Origin: Anaerolineae bacterium
GTDB taxonomy: Bacteria; Chloroflexota; Anaerolineae; Aggregatilineales; Phototrophicaceae
NCBI GenBank assembly: GCA_022826865.1
Contig: JAJDUC010000063.1
Location: 1 to 36,391 of the forward strand
DNA: 36,391 nt
Direction of reading: 5' to 3'
Shown here: positions 1 to 7,950 of the stretch, piece by piece
Position numbering within the stretch: position 1 is the stretch's first letter
Layout: every line of letters starts with the position of its first letter
Notes under the pieces: generated by a model
Database searches by the model: none
What the model was told of the DNA's origin: nothing
What the model saw: only the letters and a program-made list of their open reading frames with translations
Translations under genes and position numbers: made by a program

Positions 1-140
1 CATCGAAGTGGTCTACAACACCGAACGCATTCATAGCGCCCTAGACTACCAGACGCCGGCAGAATACGAGGCGCAGTGGTTAAAACGAAACCATCCCTCA
101 AATTCTGAAATATTGTGTCCAATAATTTAGGACCACTACA
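1..140 (+). mobile_element. Right end of an IS3-family insertion sequence (left part outside window)
   Basis: The window opens inside the transposase of an insertion sequence. The coding part stops at 130. The sequence TTTAGGACCACTACA then ends in the CA dinucleotide usual for IS3-family termini; read on the other strand the end begins TGTAGTGGTCC. I place the right boundary at about 140, because a different, C-rich dispersed repeat begins at 141. The left inverted repeat and the target duplication lie outside the window, so the boundary is inferred. Confidence 0.6.
2..130 (+). CDS. IS3-family transposase OrfB, C-terminal fragment (rve/DDE integrase core)
   Basis: Reading frame 2 is open from the first base to a TAG at 128-130 and gives 42 residues. 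It contains YNTERIHSALDYQTPAEYE, which is the conserved end of the IS3 OrfB integrase catalytic core (pattern YNxxRxHSALxYxTPxxF/Y). The final catalytic glutamate of the DDE triad would lie upstream, outside the window. The protein catalyses strand transfer of the element. The gene is partial only because of the window edge, and nothing here suggests that it is broken. Confidence 0.85.
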   Translation: MEVVYNTERIHSALDYQTPAEYEAQWLKRNHPSNSEILCPII

Positions 141-187
141 ACCCCCGCCCCCAGCCCCCTCCCCCATAAAGAGGGAGGGGGAGCTAA
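141..187 (+). repeat. C-rich/G-rich dispersed hairpin repeat, copy 1
   Basis: The pattern is CCCCCGCCCCC, then CCCCTCCCCC-ATAAA-GAGGGAGGGG and a GCTAA tail. The CCCTCCC and GGGAGGG arms can pair. Related copies lie at 10724-10760 (half), 17254-17330, 17352-17388 (reverse), 22003-22047 (reverse), 24640-24740 (divergent) and 36223-36268. Confidence 0.75.
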
Positions 188-240
188 GCACAGCGGGACG
201 CAAGGTATTTTGCGTGGGCCGCTGCCGTGCAGCGCGGGTG

Positions 241-300
241 TCTACATTTTCACAATTTTCGTGGCGAACGGCTCATTATGATTTTGATGCAATTGCCCTG
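241..300 (-). repeat. CAGGGCAAT element, copy A (reverse orientation)
   Basis: The reverse complement of these 60 bases matches 23644-23703 at 55 of 60 positions by hand alignment. It starts CAGGGCAATTGCATCAAA and ends GAAAATGTAG. A shorter match to the same start lies at 10914-10933. It is non-coding and dispersed, and may be the remains of a small non-autonomous element. Confidence 0.75.
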
Positions 301-343
301 CGTCCCACAAGGGCAGTGTATCCATATCGGTTGAAATAGTCTG

Positions 344-368
344 GTAGGGGCGATCCGGCGGATCGCCC
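344..368. repeat. GTAGGGGCG hairpin, copy 1
   Basis: This is a perfect 9-bp stem GGGCGATCC (348-356) / GGATCGCCC (360-368) with a 3-base loop, preceded by GTAG. Four other sites in the window keep the GGGCG...CGCCC ends but change the inner stem. Confidence 0.7.
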
Positions 369-568
369 GATGGGTTAAACAGGATCGAAATTGGGCGACT
401 CACCGGGGCGCGTGGACACAGCCGGTCAGTCACCCCTGCCAAATCGTCGGTATTGGAAGAAATTCAACCGCCTTTGATATACAGTACCGGCGGCCTGCGC
501 GCGGACGGCAAGACGGTATCAGCGTGTTCGTCAATTGCGCGGCATTAAGACAGCCAAGCCCTGACGTC

Positions 569-1387
569 CTATGCGATGGGATTCCAAACGAAGGAATCGC
601 CGTCGATGCTGACGCGCCCCAAACCGGGAAAGGGCAGATGGTAGAATAAGGTCAGCAAGCCCTCATCGGCGCAGCGATTTAAGGTCCGGCGACGGGTTTG
701 CACGGCGTGATCGGCATCCGAGTCGAATATGAAGTGCCAGTCGGTACGCGCGAACTGGAAGGGCTGGTGCAGGATATCGACGACATGGAGCAGCCGATCG
801 CCGCCCGCTTCGACCAGCAAGCCCGAGTGCCCTCGGGTATGCCCGGCCAAATCGACTACGTTGACGCCCGGCGCGATCTCATCGCCATCATTGACGAAGC
901 TGAATCGGTCTTGCAGCGCTCTAAAGCGTTCGAGATTCAACTGATCGCCCGCGCTGTCCGAGGCGCCCCAGCGTCCCATCCACTCCTCCCATTCCGCCTG
1001 CGCTGTCACAAAGCGGGCCTTGTGGTAGACAGGCGCGCCATCGGCATCAAAAAAGCCGGCGATATGGTCGCCATGAAAATGCGTGAGGAACAAGATGTCG
1101 ATATCCGCCGGCGCGACGCCGAGGCCTGCGAGCGCTTTTACGGCGCCGCCCGTGCCGGACGGTCCGGCTTCGCCGAAGCCGACATCGGCCAGGATGCGCG
1201 CGCTCCCACTCATGATGTAAAGCAGATTGAGGCTGTCCGAGGGCGCCTCGCCAGCCAGGGCGCTCGCGATCTCCTGGCGGCTGACATTGGGGTAGCGGCC
1301 GGCGACGGCATCAAGCGTCATCGACGATGCCCCCTCGTCCAGCGCTGCGCATTCAATGTCGCCGATTTTCAGTTGATATGCAGTCAT
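569..1387 (-). CDS. Metallo-beta-lactamase-fold hydrolase
   Basis: This is a soluble 272-residue MBL-fold enzyme. The metal-binding motif HxHxDH is present as THFHGDHIAG (H103, H105, D107, H108). It is followed by a GHTRGHS histidine, an aspartate in VVDILHQP and a late histidine in FYHLPF, so the two-metal site looks complete. The arrangement resembles the lactonase/glyoxalase-II side of the superfamily; the substrate cannot be told. I start at ATG 1387 (AAAGGAAC lies about 6 bases upstream) rather than at the longer frame beginning at 1462, whose extra residues are not conserved-looking. It is the last gene of a minus-strand run and follows the CPBP-like gene by 71 bases. Confidence 0.85.
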   Translation of the reverse strand: MTAYQLKIGDIECAALDEGASSMTLDAVAGRYPNVSRQEIASALAGEAPSDSLNLLYIMSGSARILADVGFGEAGPSGTGGAVKALAGLGVAPADIDILFLTHFHGDHIAGFFDADGAPVYHKARFVTAQAEWEEWMGRWGASDSAGDQLNLERFRALQDRFSFVNDGDEIAPGVNVVDLAGHTRGHSGLLVEAGGDRLLHVVDILHQPFQFARTDWHFIFDSDADHAVQTRRRTLNRCADEGLLTLFYHLPFPGLGRVSIDGDSFVWNPIA

Positions 1388-1458
1388 ATTCTGTTCCTTT
1401 CGAAGCGGATGAAATTCGTCCGATTTAGCTTCATTGCAAAAATTGAATGAATGGCGCC

Positions 1459-2244
1459 TCAAGCGGCGGCGGTGTTAGGGCCGTATATCGCCAGCGCCGT
1501 AAGCAGCAAGACCAGACCGGCGCCCATCCTTCCCAAAAGCGCCGCAGCGCTCGATTGCGTATAGACCTTAAGCAAACTGAAAAAAATGGCGATGCCCGCC
1601 GGGAAAACGATGCCGTGCCAAATTGGATCGTAGAAAGCATAAGGTTCGATGAATACCAAATAATACAAGGCCGTGTATAAGGCGGACGTGCCGACCAGGC
1701 CGCCCCAGTGGCCGAATGTCCAGCGCATGCGCGACAGCAGCATCGCCTGAAACAGCAGCGTTTCCGCCAATGGCTGCAAAACAATCAAGATCAGCGCCGC
1801 CAGGAGCAAGCCCCATGCGTCTTGCGGCTGAAAGCGCCAGATCTGCGGCACTGGCCAGAATTCACCGCTCGCCAGACTGACGCCCAGATCAAGCGCCAGC
1901 GCGATGGCAATGCCGACCAGAAGGGCCAGCGGCAGCGGCAGCTCGCCTTTGACCAGCCGCAGCGCCTTCCAGCTTTCGTCGCTGCTTCGGCGGCTGACCA
2001 GTATGAAAACGATTGTGATCGCCATGCCGAGCGCCCAGCCAAGTTTCAACTCGGATGAAAACAAAACCTGACGGGCGCTGCCTAATGTCACCAAAGAGGA
2101 GCCGATTACGGTCAGGCAGAGGAACATGACGCCATAGCTGAGGGTGGCCGAGAACAGGCTCCAGGGCGGTTCCGACGCCTCCGGCAGCGTCAACTTCTCC
2201 AGCAGAGACATTTCGCGCCTGTTTTTGCGGTCTTCATTCATCAT
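1459..2244 (-). CDS. Multi-pass membrane protein, degenerate CPBP (CAAX-protease-like) family
   Basis: The protein has about 261 residues and seven or eight hydrophobic segments. The stretch QPLAETLLFQAMLLSRMRW sits where CPBP/Abi intramembrane proteases carry EExxxR, but only one glutamate is kept and the arginine is replaced by glutamine. It is therefore a CPBP-like protein that has probably lost protease activity, or only a look-alike. Three ATGs lie close together (2253, 2244, 2241). GAAGG sits directly against the first but about 9 bases before the second, so I prefer 2244. The gene follows the glycosyltransferase stop by 3-12 bases and is probably co-transcribed with it. Function unknown. 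Confidence 0.65.
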   Translation of the reverse strand: MMNEDRKNRREMSLLEKLTLPEASEPPWSLFSATLSYGVMFLCLTVIGSSLVTLGSARQVLFSSELKLGWALGMAITIVFILVSRRSSDESWKALRLVKGELPLPLALLVGIAIALALDLGVSLASGEFWPVPQIWRFQPQDAWGLLLAALILIVLQPLAETLLFQAMLLSRMRWTFGHWGGLVGTSALYTALYYLVFIEPYAFYDPIWHGIVFPAGIAIFFSLLKVYTQSSAAALLGRMGAGLVLLLTALAIYGPNTAAA

Positions 2245-2256
2245 TGACAGCATCCT

Positions 2257-3393
2257 TCACGCGCGCGCTACCCGCTCGTAGACGGCCGCGGTCTCCTGTG
2301 CTGTCTTGCGCCAGGAATAGTTGCTGGCGAGCGCCAAACCCTGATTGATCATGGCGTCGCGCAAGGGCTGCTGGATGAGCAGAGCGATAATGGCGCCGGC
2401 CATCTCTCGCGCATTATTGACGATATAGGCGGCGTCTTCCAGTATTTCTTCAAAGACGATTGCGTTTGAAGTGATGACGGCTGTGCCCGACTTCATCGCT
2501 TCCAGAGCCGTTAAGCCAAAACCTTCATACAGGCTGGGGACAACAAAGACATCGGCGAGGCGATAAAGCGCCGGCTTGTCCGCTTCGTCGACGAAGCCAA
2601 TCCAGCGCAGATAATCGTCGATGTTGAGCCGGCGGCTGTAGGCGCGCAGATCCGGGAAGAGCCGGTCGTCGTAAACTGGCTCGCGCCCGGCGATCACGAG
2701 CGGAAAGGTATCGCCGTCGGCTTCGCCGACATAGGTGTAGGCCAGAAGCAGCGTATTGACCTGCTTGCGCCAGTCGAAGCCGCCGAGATACAGCACGAAA
2801 CGCTCGGGCAAATCGTATTTGGCGCGGACCGCCTCATCCTCTTCGGTGCCCAGGCGCGGATGAAAGCGCTCGTCGGGCGCGAGGTAGGTCACGCTGATGT
2901 CCTCTTCCGCGATGCGCAGTTGCTCCTCAATATCGATTTTGGCGGTCTCGCTGATCGTTATGATGTGATTGCTGCCGCGGGCCGCCGCGCTGACCAGCGA
3001 TGTATAGAGGTTTGTGAATAAGCCTTGGCTGTAGATGGGATATAACAAAGGGACGACATCGAGCACAGTGGTCACGAGCTTGATTGGGCAGGCCAGCGGT
3101 GTGCCCCAGTAGGGTACATGGGCGATATCGGCGCCGATGGCCCGGGCTGCGCGGGGGAAGACACGCTGTTCAAAACGGACCTTGCCCAGTTTGCTCGTCC
3201 GTCTGCGGCGGCCGGTTTCTATCGCGCGGACGCCGGCCGGGATATCGCCCGGCGCCGGCAAATGCGGCGGCAGGATCAGCGAAATCTCAAGCTCTGGCGC
3301 GACAAGCGGCAAGTGCGCCAGCAACTGCCGCAAATACTGCCCGCTGCCGGTGGACTTTTGCGCCCAGAACCAGCCGTTGATGGCGATATGCAA
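2257..3393 (-). CDS. Glycosyltransferase family 1 (GT4, GT-B fold)
   Basis: The protein has 378 residues in the usual two-Rossmann (GT-B) layout. The N-terminal acceptor half contains INGWFWAQKSTGSGQYL and a central TISETAK segment. The C-terminal donor half starts at LYLGGFDWRKQVN (about 202-213) and carries the GT4 EX7E pair in EGFGLTALE (E290, E298). Such enzymes move a sugar from a nucleotide donor to a lipid or glycan acceptor on the inner face of the membrane. The next gene upstream is a sugar-nucleotide epimerase/dehydratase, which fits envelope-glycan synthesis. The acceptor and donor are unknown. Confidence 0.85.
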   Translation of the reverse strand: MHIAINGWFWAQKSTGSGQYLRQLLAHLPLVAPELEISLILPPHLPAPGDIPAGVRAIETGRRRRTSKLGKVRFEQRVFPRAARAIGADIAHVPYWGTPLACPIKLVTTVLDVVPLLYPIYSQGLFTNLYTSLVSAAARGSNHIITISETAKIDIEEQLRIAEEDISVTYLAPDERFHPRLGTEEDEAVRAKYDLPERFVLYLGGFDWRKQVNTLLLAYTYVGEADGDTFPLVIAGREPVYDDRLFPDLRAYSRRLNIDDYLRWIGFVDEADKPALYRLADVFVVPSLYEGFGLTALEAMKSGTAVITSNAIVFEEILEDAAYIVNNAREMAGAIIALLIQQPLRDAMINQGLALASNYSWRKTAQETAAVYERVARA

Positions 3394-3435
3394 GTTGACC
3401 TCCGCCCGCCCGCCATTGGCCCGGGCTTGCCGGTC

Positions 3436-4422
3436 TCAAGCCCCTGACCCGATCATCTCCGCCCGCAGATGTTCGATGATCTGATCGACGGTCTTTTCCA
3501 GTGGCGTGCTGGGCCGCCAGCCGATCGCATCGCGAATCTTTTCGATACTGGGCACGCGGCGGCGGAAGTCCTCAAAGCCGTCTTGTTGATAGGCTTGCTC
3601 GTAGGGAACGAGTCGGATCTCGGAGGCGCTGTCCGCGCGATCGCGGACCATTTGCGCCAGTTCCAAAATGCTGATTTCGTCGTTGCCGCCGATGTTGTAG
3701 AGTTCGCCGATGGTGGCGTCGCTCTCCGCCAAGCCTTGAATCGCGGCCACAACATCGTATACATTGCCGAAGCAGCGCTGCTGCAGTCCGTCGCCGTAGA
3801 CCTGAAGCGGTTCATGCGCCAGCGCCCATTGCGCGAAGCGCGGCAGGACCATGCCGTACTGCCCGATCTGCCTTGGGCCAACCGTGTTGAACAGACGAAA
3901 CAGCGTGACCGGCAGGCCGATTTCCGCGTGATAAGCAAAGGCGAGAAACTCGTCGATCGCCTTGGACGCAGCGTAGCTCCAGCGGCTGCGCCGGGTTGGC
4001 CCCGACAGCGTATCGTCATCTTCCCGGAAAGGAAGCGCGACCCCCTTGCCATAGACCTCGGAGGTGGAGGCGATCAAGACGCGCCGGCGATAACGGCTGG
4101 CCGTCTTCAGGATCATTTCCGTGCCGCCGATGTTGACCTCGATGGTATTGATCGGCCGGTCGATGATGTTGCGCACCCCAACCGCCGCCGCCAGATGAAA
4201 AATGATGTCGCACTCGCTCACGAGCCGGTCGATGACGTGGATATTGCGAATGTCTTCGACGGCGAAGCTGAAGTTCGGGAAGGCCGTCAGGTGTTCGATA
4301 TTTGCGAGCCGACCGGTGGAGAGATTATCGACAATGGTCACCTGGTAGCCGCAGTTCAGCAGGCGTTCCGCAAGATGACTGCCGATGAAGCCGGCGCCGC
4401 CGGTGATTAATGCGCGTGTCAT
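3436..4422 (-). CDS. NAD-dependent epimerase/dehydratase (extended SDR, nucleotide-sugar)
   Basis: This is a 328-residue extended short-chain dehydrogenase. GGAGFIG (8-14) is the NAD-binding loop, TSEVYG (from about 120) supplies the catalytic serine/threonine region, and YAASK (Y150, K154) is the catalytic pair. The segment NTVGPRQIGQYGMVLPRF resembles UDP-glucose 4-epimerases and UDP-glucuronate decarboxylases, so it probably acts on a nucleotide sugar. I start at ATG 4422, with AGG 8 bases upstream. A frame running back to 4515 would add 31 residues before the Rossmann fold and overlap the neighbouring gene. It lies 42 bases before the glycosyltransferase, and the pair likely works together. 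Confidence 0.85.
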   Translation of the reverse strand: MTRALITGGAGFIGSHLAERLLNCGYQVTIVDNLSTGRLANIEHLTAFPNFSFAVEDIRNIHVIDRLVSECDIIFHLAAAVGVRNIIDRPINTIEVNIGGTEMILKTASRYRRRVLIASTSEVYGKGVALPFREDDDTLSGPTRRSRWSYAASKAIDEFLAFAYHAEIGLPVTLFRLFNTVGPRQIGQYGMVLPRFAQWALAHEPLQVYGDGLQQRCFGNVYDVVAAIQGLAESDATIGELYNIGGNDEISILELAQMVRDRADSASEIRLVPYEQAYQQDGFEDFRRRVPSIEKIRDAIGWRPSTPLEKTVDQIIEHLRAEMIGSGA

Positions 4423-4511
4423 GCGTTGACCTATTGCATGTCTGGAACGGGTGCTACAAGAGGATTGTACACGCGAATCGGAATTGATACTTGGTCGGCA
4501 ATTGAGGAGAG

Positions 4512-5309
4512 TCAACTGCGGCGCGCCAGGTAAAGCAAGACGACCGTCTCGCGGACGATCTCCCCCGCGAATTCATTTTGGATCAAGTCTTCGATCCCGG
4601 CGCAAAGCCGCGAAAGCTGCTCGGCTTCCAGCGCGAGATGGTCCGACCAGGTTCGCGTCAGATTGACATAGGCAGAGGCGCTGTATGACTTCGCGACCTT
4701 ATACTTGCGGATCGCCAGGTCTTTGAAGCAACCGCTGTCCGAAATGTGGTTTTCATATTCGGTCTTCACGCTATCGGGCTCCGGCGGATTTTCGTAATCT
4801 GCCGCCAGCGCCGGCGCCAGCCTGGCATAAACTTTCTGCAGGGCGGTGATGATGTGTCGGCTGGCATCCGTCTGGACCGGACGATGCCAGAAGAGCGCCA
4901 GCGCGCCGCCCGGCTTCAATATGGCGCGCGCTTTGCGGAAACGTATCTCCGGGGCGACCCAGTGGAAAGCCGTTGCCGAGAGCAGCATATCGTAGCCGGC
5001 CGCTGCCGGGCCATAAGACTCGAAATCGCTGCAGTAGATTCTGACCCCGGGGTAGGCGGCCAGTTTGTCACTTGCGATGGCGGCGAGCTCCGGCCCGGGT
5101 TCAACGCAGTCGATCGCGCAGCCGCGCTCCGCCAGCGGCCAGGTCGCTTGACCGGTGCCGCAGCCCACCTCGAGGATGCGCGGCAGGCCCGGAACATCGG
5201 CGTATGCCAGGATATCGTCGTAAAGCGCCTTGGGATAACCGGGGCGGGCGCTATCGTAGAGCGCCGCGATCCGGTTGTAGCTTTTACGGCGTCGTTCAAT
5301 TTCAGTCAT
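4512..5309 (-). CDS. Class I SAM-dependent methyltransferase
   Basis: The protein has 265 residues. Motif I is ILEVGCGTGQ (residues 45-54), followed by the acidic ribose-binding region CVEPGPEL and the later LLSATAFHWV segment typical of UbiE/Methyltransf_11-type enzymes. The substrate is unknown. It starts 8 bases after the lipocalin-like gene stops, so the two form a tight pair; GAGGG precedes the ATG. The epimerase gene follows after 89 bases. Confidence 0.85.
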   Translation of the reverse strand: MTEIERRRKSYNRIAALYDSARPGYPKALYDDILAYADVPGLPRILEVGCGTGQATWPLAERGCAIDCVEPGPELAAIASDKLAAYPGVRIYCSDFESYGPAAAGYDMLLSATAFHWVAPEIRFRKARAILKPGGALALFWHRPVQTDASRHIITALQKVYARLAPALAADYENPPEPDSVKTEYENHISDSGCFKDLAIRKYKVAKSYSASAYVNLTRTWSDHLALEAEQLSRLCAGIEDLIQNEFAGEIVRETVVLLYLARRS

Positions 5310-5317
5310 CCCAGCCC

Positions 5318-6472
5318 TCAGAAACGATTCTGCATTGAATCGGCATATCCGGTCAACTCGGCATAGCCGTAACCGGCCTTGTCGCCGCTGATTTCAACCG
5401 CGCCCTCCCAATAGACAATGCCGGCGCCATGCAATTCCTGATCGGCCTGCAAGGGCGTTACGGCAATGTTGAATCCGTCGTCGCCTTTGATTTCGATCAG
5501 CCAACCAGCGGGATAATCGACATCGCTGTGCGGGCTGCGCCAGGTAGCGCTGACCGCGATATGGATGTCCTCAGCGCGGAGGTAAGCACTGCTCCCATCG
5601 CGATGGACCAGCAAGCCGCCGAAAACGGGCTCTATGCCGCCATCGGTCAGGCGAATCTGCCCGACCATCAATTCAGTTCCATCGTCGAAGATCAAGCCGA
5701 ACCAATCCCAACCCTGCGCATTTTCGCCCAGGGCGCTGGTGCTGAATTCGTGATCCATCCAGGTGAATCCGCTGACAGTGAATTCTTCTTCGCCGACCCG
5801 GATGCCGCCGTCGACGAGCAGCCTCGTCAAGCTGTAATAGTAGCTGGCGTTGCCGGTTTCCGCGCTTTTGGGGCTGAGCCCCTTATCGCCTTGCAAGGCC
5901 GGGCTTTTCATTTGTCGAAGCTGAAGATCAATGGCGACTTCTTCGCTGGCGGCGGCGATACGCGTCTTGTTGGCAGCGTCGTCATCGGCGACCACCTGCC
6001 AATCCTCCAGCCAGACGCGATAAAAGGGCTCTGCGGTCGCGCCGGCCAAACCGGCGCCGCCGCGCGCATAACGCACATCGTGATAAAAGTCGCCGCTGGC
6101 GATGTCGCTGACCGTGAAATGCGCCATATAGATGTCATTGCTGCGGAATTCCGATTCCGTTGGCGGGGAAAGCGGCGCCAGAGCGCGGCGAAAGATGGTG
6201 AATTGAAAACCGAATCGACGTTCCTCTTCCGTCGCTAGCACACCGGTGTAATACCACCATTCGGTTTGAAAATCGGGGTGGGCGCCATGATCGCGCGGGA
6301 ACTGCCAGTCCCAGGGATCGATAGCGCGCGAGAAGCCGCTGATGTCTGCGCGCGGAACTTCGAAATCCGTATAGGCTTGGAGCGCGCCGCCGCTCGAAGG
6401 TTCATATAAGCTGATGCCGACCAACAGAGTCAAGCCAACCAGCAACAGAAGCGCGAGGATGCGCCAGTTCAT
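5318..6472 (-). CDS. Lipocalin-like / AttH (CrtC-related) domain protein, membrane-anchored
   Basis: The protein has 384 residues. Residues 4-22 (ILALLLLVGLTLLVGISLY) form a signal anchor or uncleaved signal peptide, so the body lies outside the membrane. The body contains the AttH/CrtC lipocalin signatures TEWWYYTGVL, then FGFQFTIFRRAL and, further on, WMDHEFSTSALGENAQGWDW. Relatives include carotenoid 1,2-hydratase and hydrolases predicted to act on hydrophobic substrates; no substrate can be assigned here. AAGGCGAC lies 7 bases before the ATG. It heads the minus-strand run and is divergent from the secreted SH3b protein, with a 253-base gap. Confidence 0.8.
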   Translation of the reverse strand: MNWRILALLLLVGLTLLVGISLYEPSSGGALQAYTDFEVPRADISGFSRAIDPWDWQFPRDHGAHPDFQTEWWYYTGVLATEEERRFGFQFTIFRRALAPLSPPTESEFRSNDIYMAHFTVSDIASGDFYHDVRYARGGAGLAGATAEPFYRVWLEDWQVVADDDAANKTRIAAASEEVAIDLQLRQMKSPALQGDKGLSPKSAETGNASYYYSLTRLLVDGGIRVGEEEFTVSGFTWMDHEFSTSALGENAQGWDWFGLIFDDGTELMVGQIRLTDGGIEPVFGGLLVHRDGSSAYLRAEDIHIAVSATWRSPHSDVDYPAGWLIEIKGDDGFNIAVTPLQADQELHGAGIVYWEGAVEISGDKAGYGYAELTGYADSMQNRF

Positions 6473-6693
6473 GCGCTGTCGCCTTGAAAGAAAATAAATT
6501 CGGTCACCCGGCTGATTATGCTTGCGAGAGCGCCCGGTTTCAAGACGCTGGCCCGGCTTGGCATTTTGTCTTTGCCGTTCATTGGGCTGGCTCTTCTGAA
6601 TGATGTTTGTTGTCTGCCATTCATTTTGGAAATTCGCCTGATTCTCGAAAGTCTATTTCACAAATACAAATATACTGAACCGAGTTTTATTGG

Positions 6694-6727
6694 CTTGGAG
6701 GAAACATCACCTTGGAGGAAACATCAT
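6694..6727 (+). promoter_or_regulatory. Tandemly duplicated ribosome-binding site
   Basis: The unit CTTGGAGGAAACATCA occurs at 6694-6709 and again at 6711-6726, so the spacing is 17 bases. The second copy runs directly into ATG 6726. In the first copy the ATG position reads ACC, so only the downstream Shine-Dalgarno has a start codon. Confidence 0.75.
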
Positions 6728-7895
6728 GAGGCAATTTATTCATTCAACGCTTTCAGCGAGAAGTTTTCGTATATGTTTAGCGGTTGGGCTGGCGTTGATT
6801 TCCGTCAGCGCGCTCGCGCAGTTCCCTGAGAACGTTGAAATTGATTCGAAGTGCGACAACCGCGTCTCCATTATGTGGGACGATTCTATGGACGCGCATG
6901 GTTATCTGGTTACTGTACACACGCATACTTACCAGAAGGTCGTCTGTGACAGTCCCGACAATTCATGCCTCATCAAAGGACTAATGTCTGGTAAATCCTA
7001 TGATCTGTTTGTGGACAGGAAGACCGATGGCGGCGTGGAACTTAGCTCCCAGGTTTTCCAATTCAAAGGGCCACGCACGGAAGATTGCCCGGAATATGTC
7101 GCCGCGACGCCAACACCGCGTCCGTCAGTTGATACTTGTTCGCGCTTGCCGAGCGGCATCTCTGTCAGTGGCCACCGCCCGTTTTCCACCCATTGTCAAC
7201 AGGTTGACGAAGGTAGCGTGGGCAATGACGAGTTGATTGCCCAGGGCATCCTCGATGCTGTTGATGTATGGGGCGACGTCAGCGCCGAGGTTCAAGTCTG
7301 CTTTCACCAGCAGGGATATCTGAAGTTTTTGGATGCCGCAACATCGCCGCGCGCGCAATCGGACCTGCCAGCGGAGCGCATGAACGGCACAACCTGCGGC
7401 TGGATTAACCGCGCGGGCACAGTAGCGCTGGTAGCGAGGCGGCCTCTGGCGCCGCCCTCACAGCAATGCGATATCGCCACGACTGGCAACCTCAAGCTGC
7501 GGGCCACTCCCTCGATGGCTGGCGCCGTCATCGATTATGTGCCACGCGGCGCAGCGCTGAAGCCCATCGAATGGAACGGTCATTGGGTCAATGTTGAGTA
7601 CCAAGGGGAAGCGGGCTGGGTCAGCGCCCGTTATGTGAGCGAGAACGGCGACTGCGGCGCGCCTGTCGCTCCCCAGCCTGCGGCGTCTCCGGCTAAGCAA
7701 TGCCAAATCTTCACGACTGGCAACCTCAAGCTGCGGGCTGCTTCTTCGATGGCCAGCGCCGTCATCGATTATGTGCCGCGCGGCGCAGCGCTGAAGCCCA
7801 TCGAATGGAACGCGCATTGGGTCAATGTTGAATACCAAGGGGAAGCGGGCTGGGTCGGCGCCCGATATGTGAGCGAGAACGGCGACTGCAGCTAA
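6726..7895 (+). CDS. Secreted protein with Fn3-like domain and two tandem SH3b domains
   Basis: The protein has 389 residues. A signal peptide ends near ALA-QF (about 31). Residues about 34-115 look like a fibronectin-type-III/Ig-like fold (WDDSMDAHGYLVTV, then GLMSGKSYDLFV). A cysteine-containing middle region (about 135-240) is not recognised. Residues 246-310 and 324-388 are two nearly identical SH3b domains (TTGNLKLRA... IDYVPRGAALKPIEW... GEAGWV.ARYVSENGDC). Bacterial SH3b domains usually bind cell-wall peptides or glycans, so a surface role is inferred. The start at 6726 is fixed by GGAGG and by the signal peptide; a longer frame opens at 6690 but lacks these. Confidence 0.8.
   Translation: MRQFIHSTLSARSFRICLAVGLALISVSALAQFPENVEIDSKCDNRVSIMWDDSMDAHGYLVTVHTHTYQKVVCDSPDNSCLIKGLMSGKSYDLFVDRKTDGGVELSSQVFQFKGPRTEDCPEYVAATPTPRPSVDTCSRLPSGISVSGHRPFSTHCQQVDEGSVGNDELIAQGILDAVDVWGDVSAEVQVCFHQQGYLKFLDAATSPRAQSDLPAERMNGTTCGWINRAGTVALVARRPLAPPSQQCDIATTGNLKLRATPSMAGAVIDYVPRGAALKPIEWNGHWVNVEYQGEAGWVSARYVSENGDCGAPVAPQPAASPAKQCQIFTTGNLKLRAASSMASAVIDYVPRGAALKPIEWNAHWVNVEYQGEAGWVGARYVSENGDCS
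7461..7889 (+). repeat. Tandem duplication of the SH3b coding segment
   Basis: Bases 7461-7655 and 7695-7889 (195 bases each, offset 234 bases or 78 codons) are almost identical. The linker between them (GAPVAPQPAASPA) is Pro/Ala-rich. The in-frame duplication looks recent. Confidence 0.85.
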
Positions 7896-7950
7896 GAGAG
7901 GATTCCGGAATATCCCGCTTCAGCTTCTCTCGCAGAGATGACAGTGTGCG

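Larger units (their letters stand above)
131..568. other. Gene-free, repeat-rich intergenic region
   Basis: I see no credible coding frame between the IS end and the stop of the MBL-fold hydrolase gene. The region holds three dispersed repeats that recur in this window: a C-rich/G-rich hairpin (141-187), a reversed copy of an element starting CAGGGCAAT (241-300), and a GGGCG-type perfect hairpin (348-368). The rest (about 370-568) shows nothing recognisable. Confidence 0.6.

Noticed and set aside
1..140. A complete insertion sequence
   Set aside because: Only the last 42 transposase codons and the right end are inside the window.
698..1450. Plus-strand open frame of 250 codons
   Set aside because: It is antisense to the MBL-fold hydrolase with an intact HxHxDH site.
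3469..4410. Plus-strand open frame of about 310 codons
   Set aside because: It is antisense to the epimerase gene, which has complete SDR motifs; the antisense frame has no recognisable domain or ribosome-binding site.
6518..6829. Plus-strand open frame of about 100 codons before the SH3b gene
   Set aside because: It overlaps the signal-peptide region of the real gene in another frame and has no ribosome-binding site.
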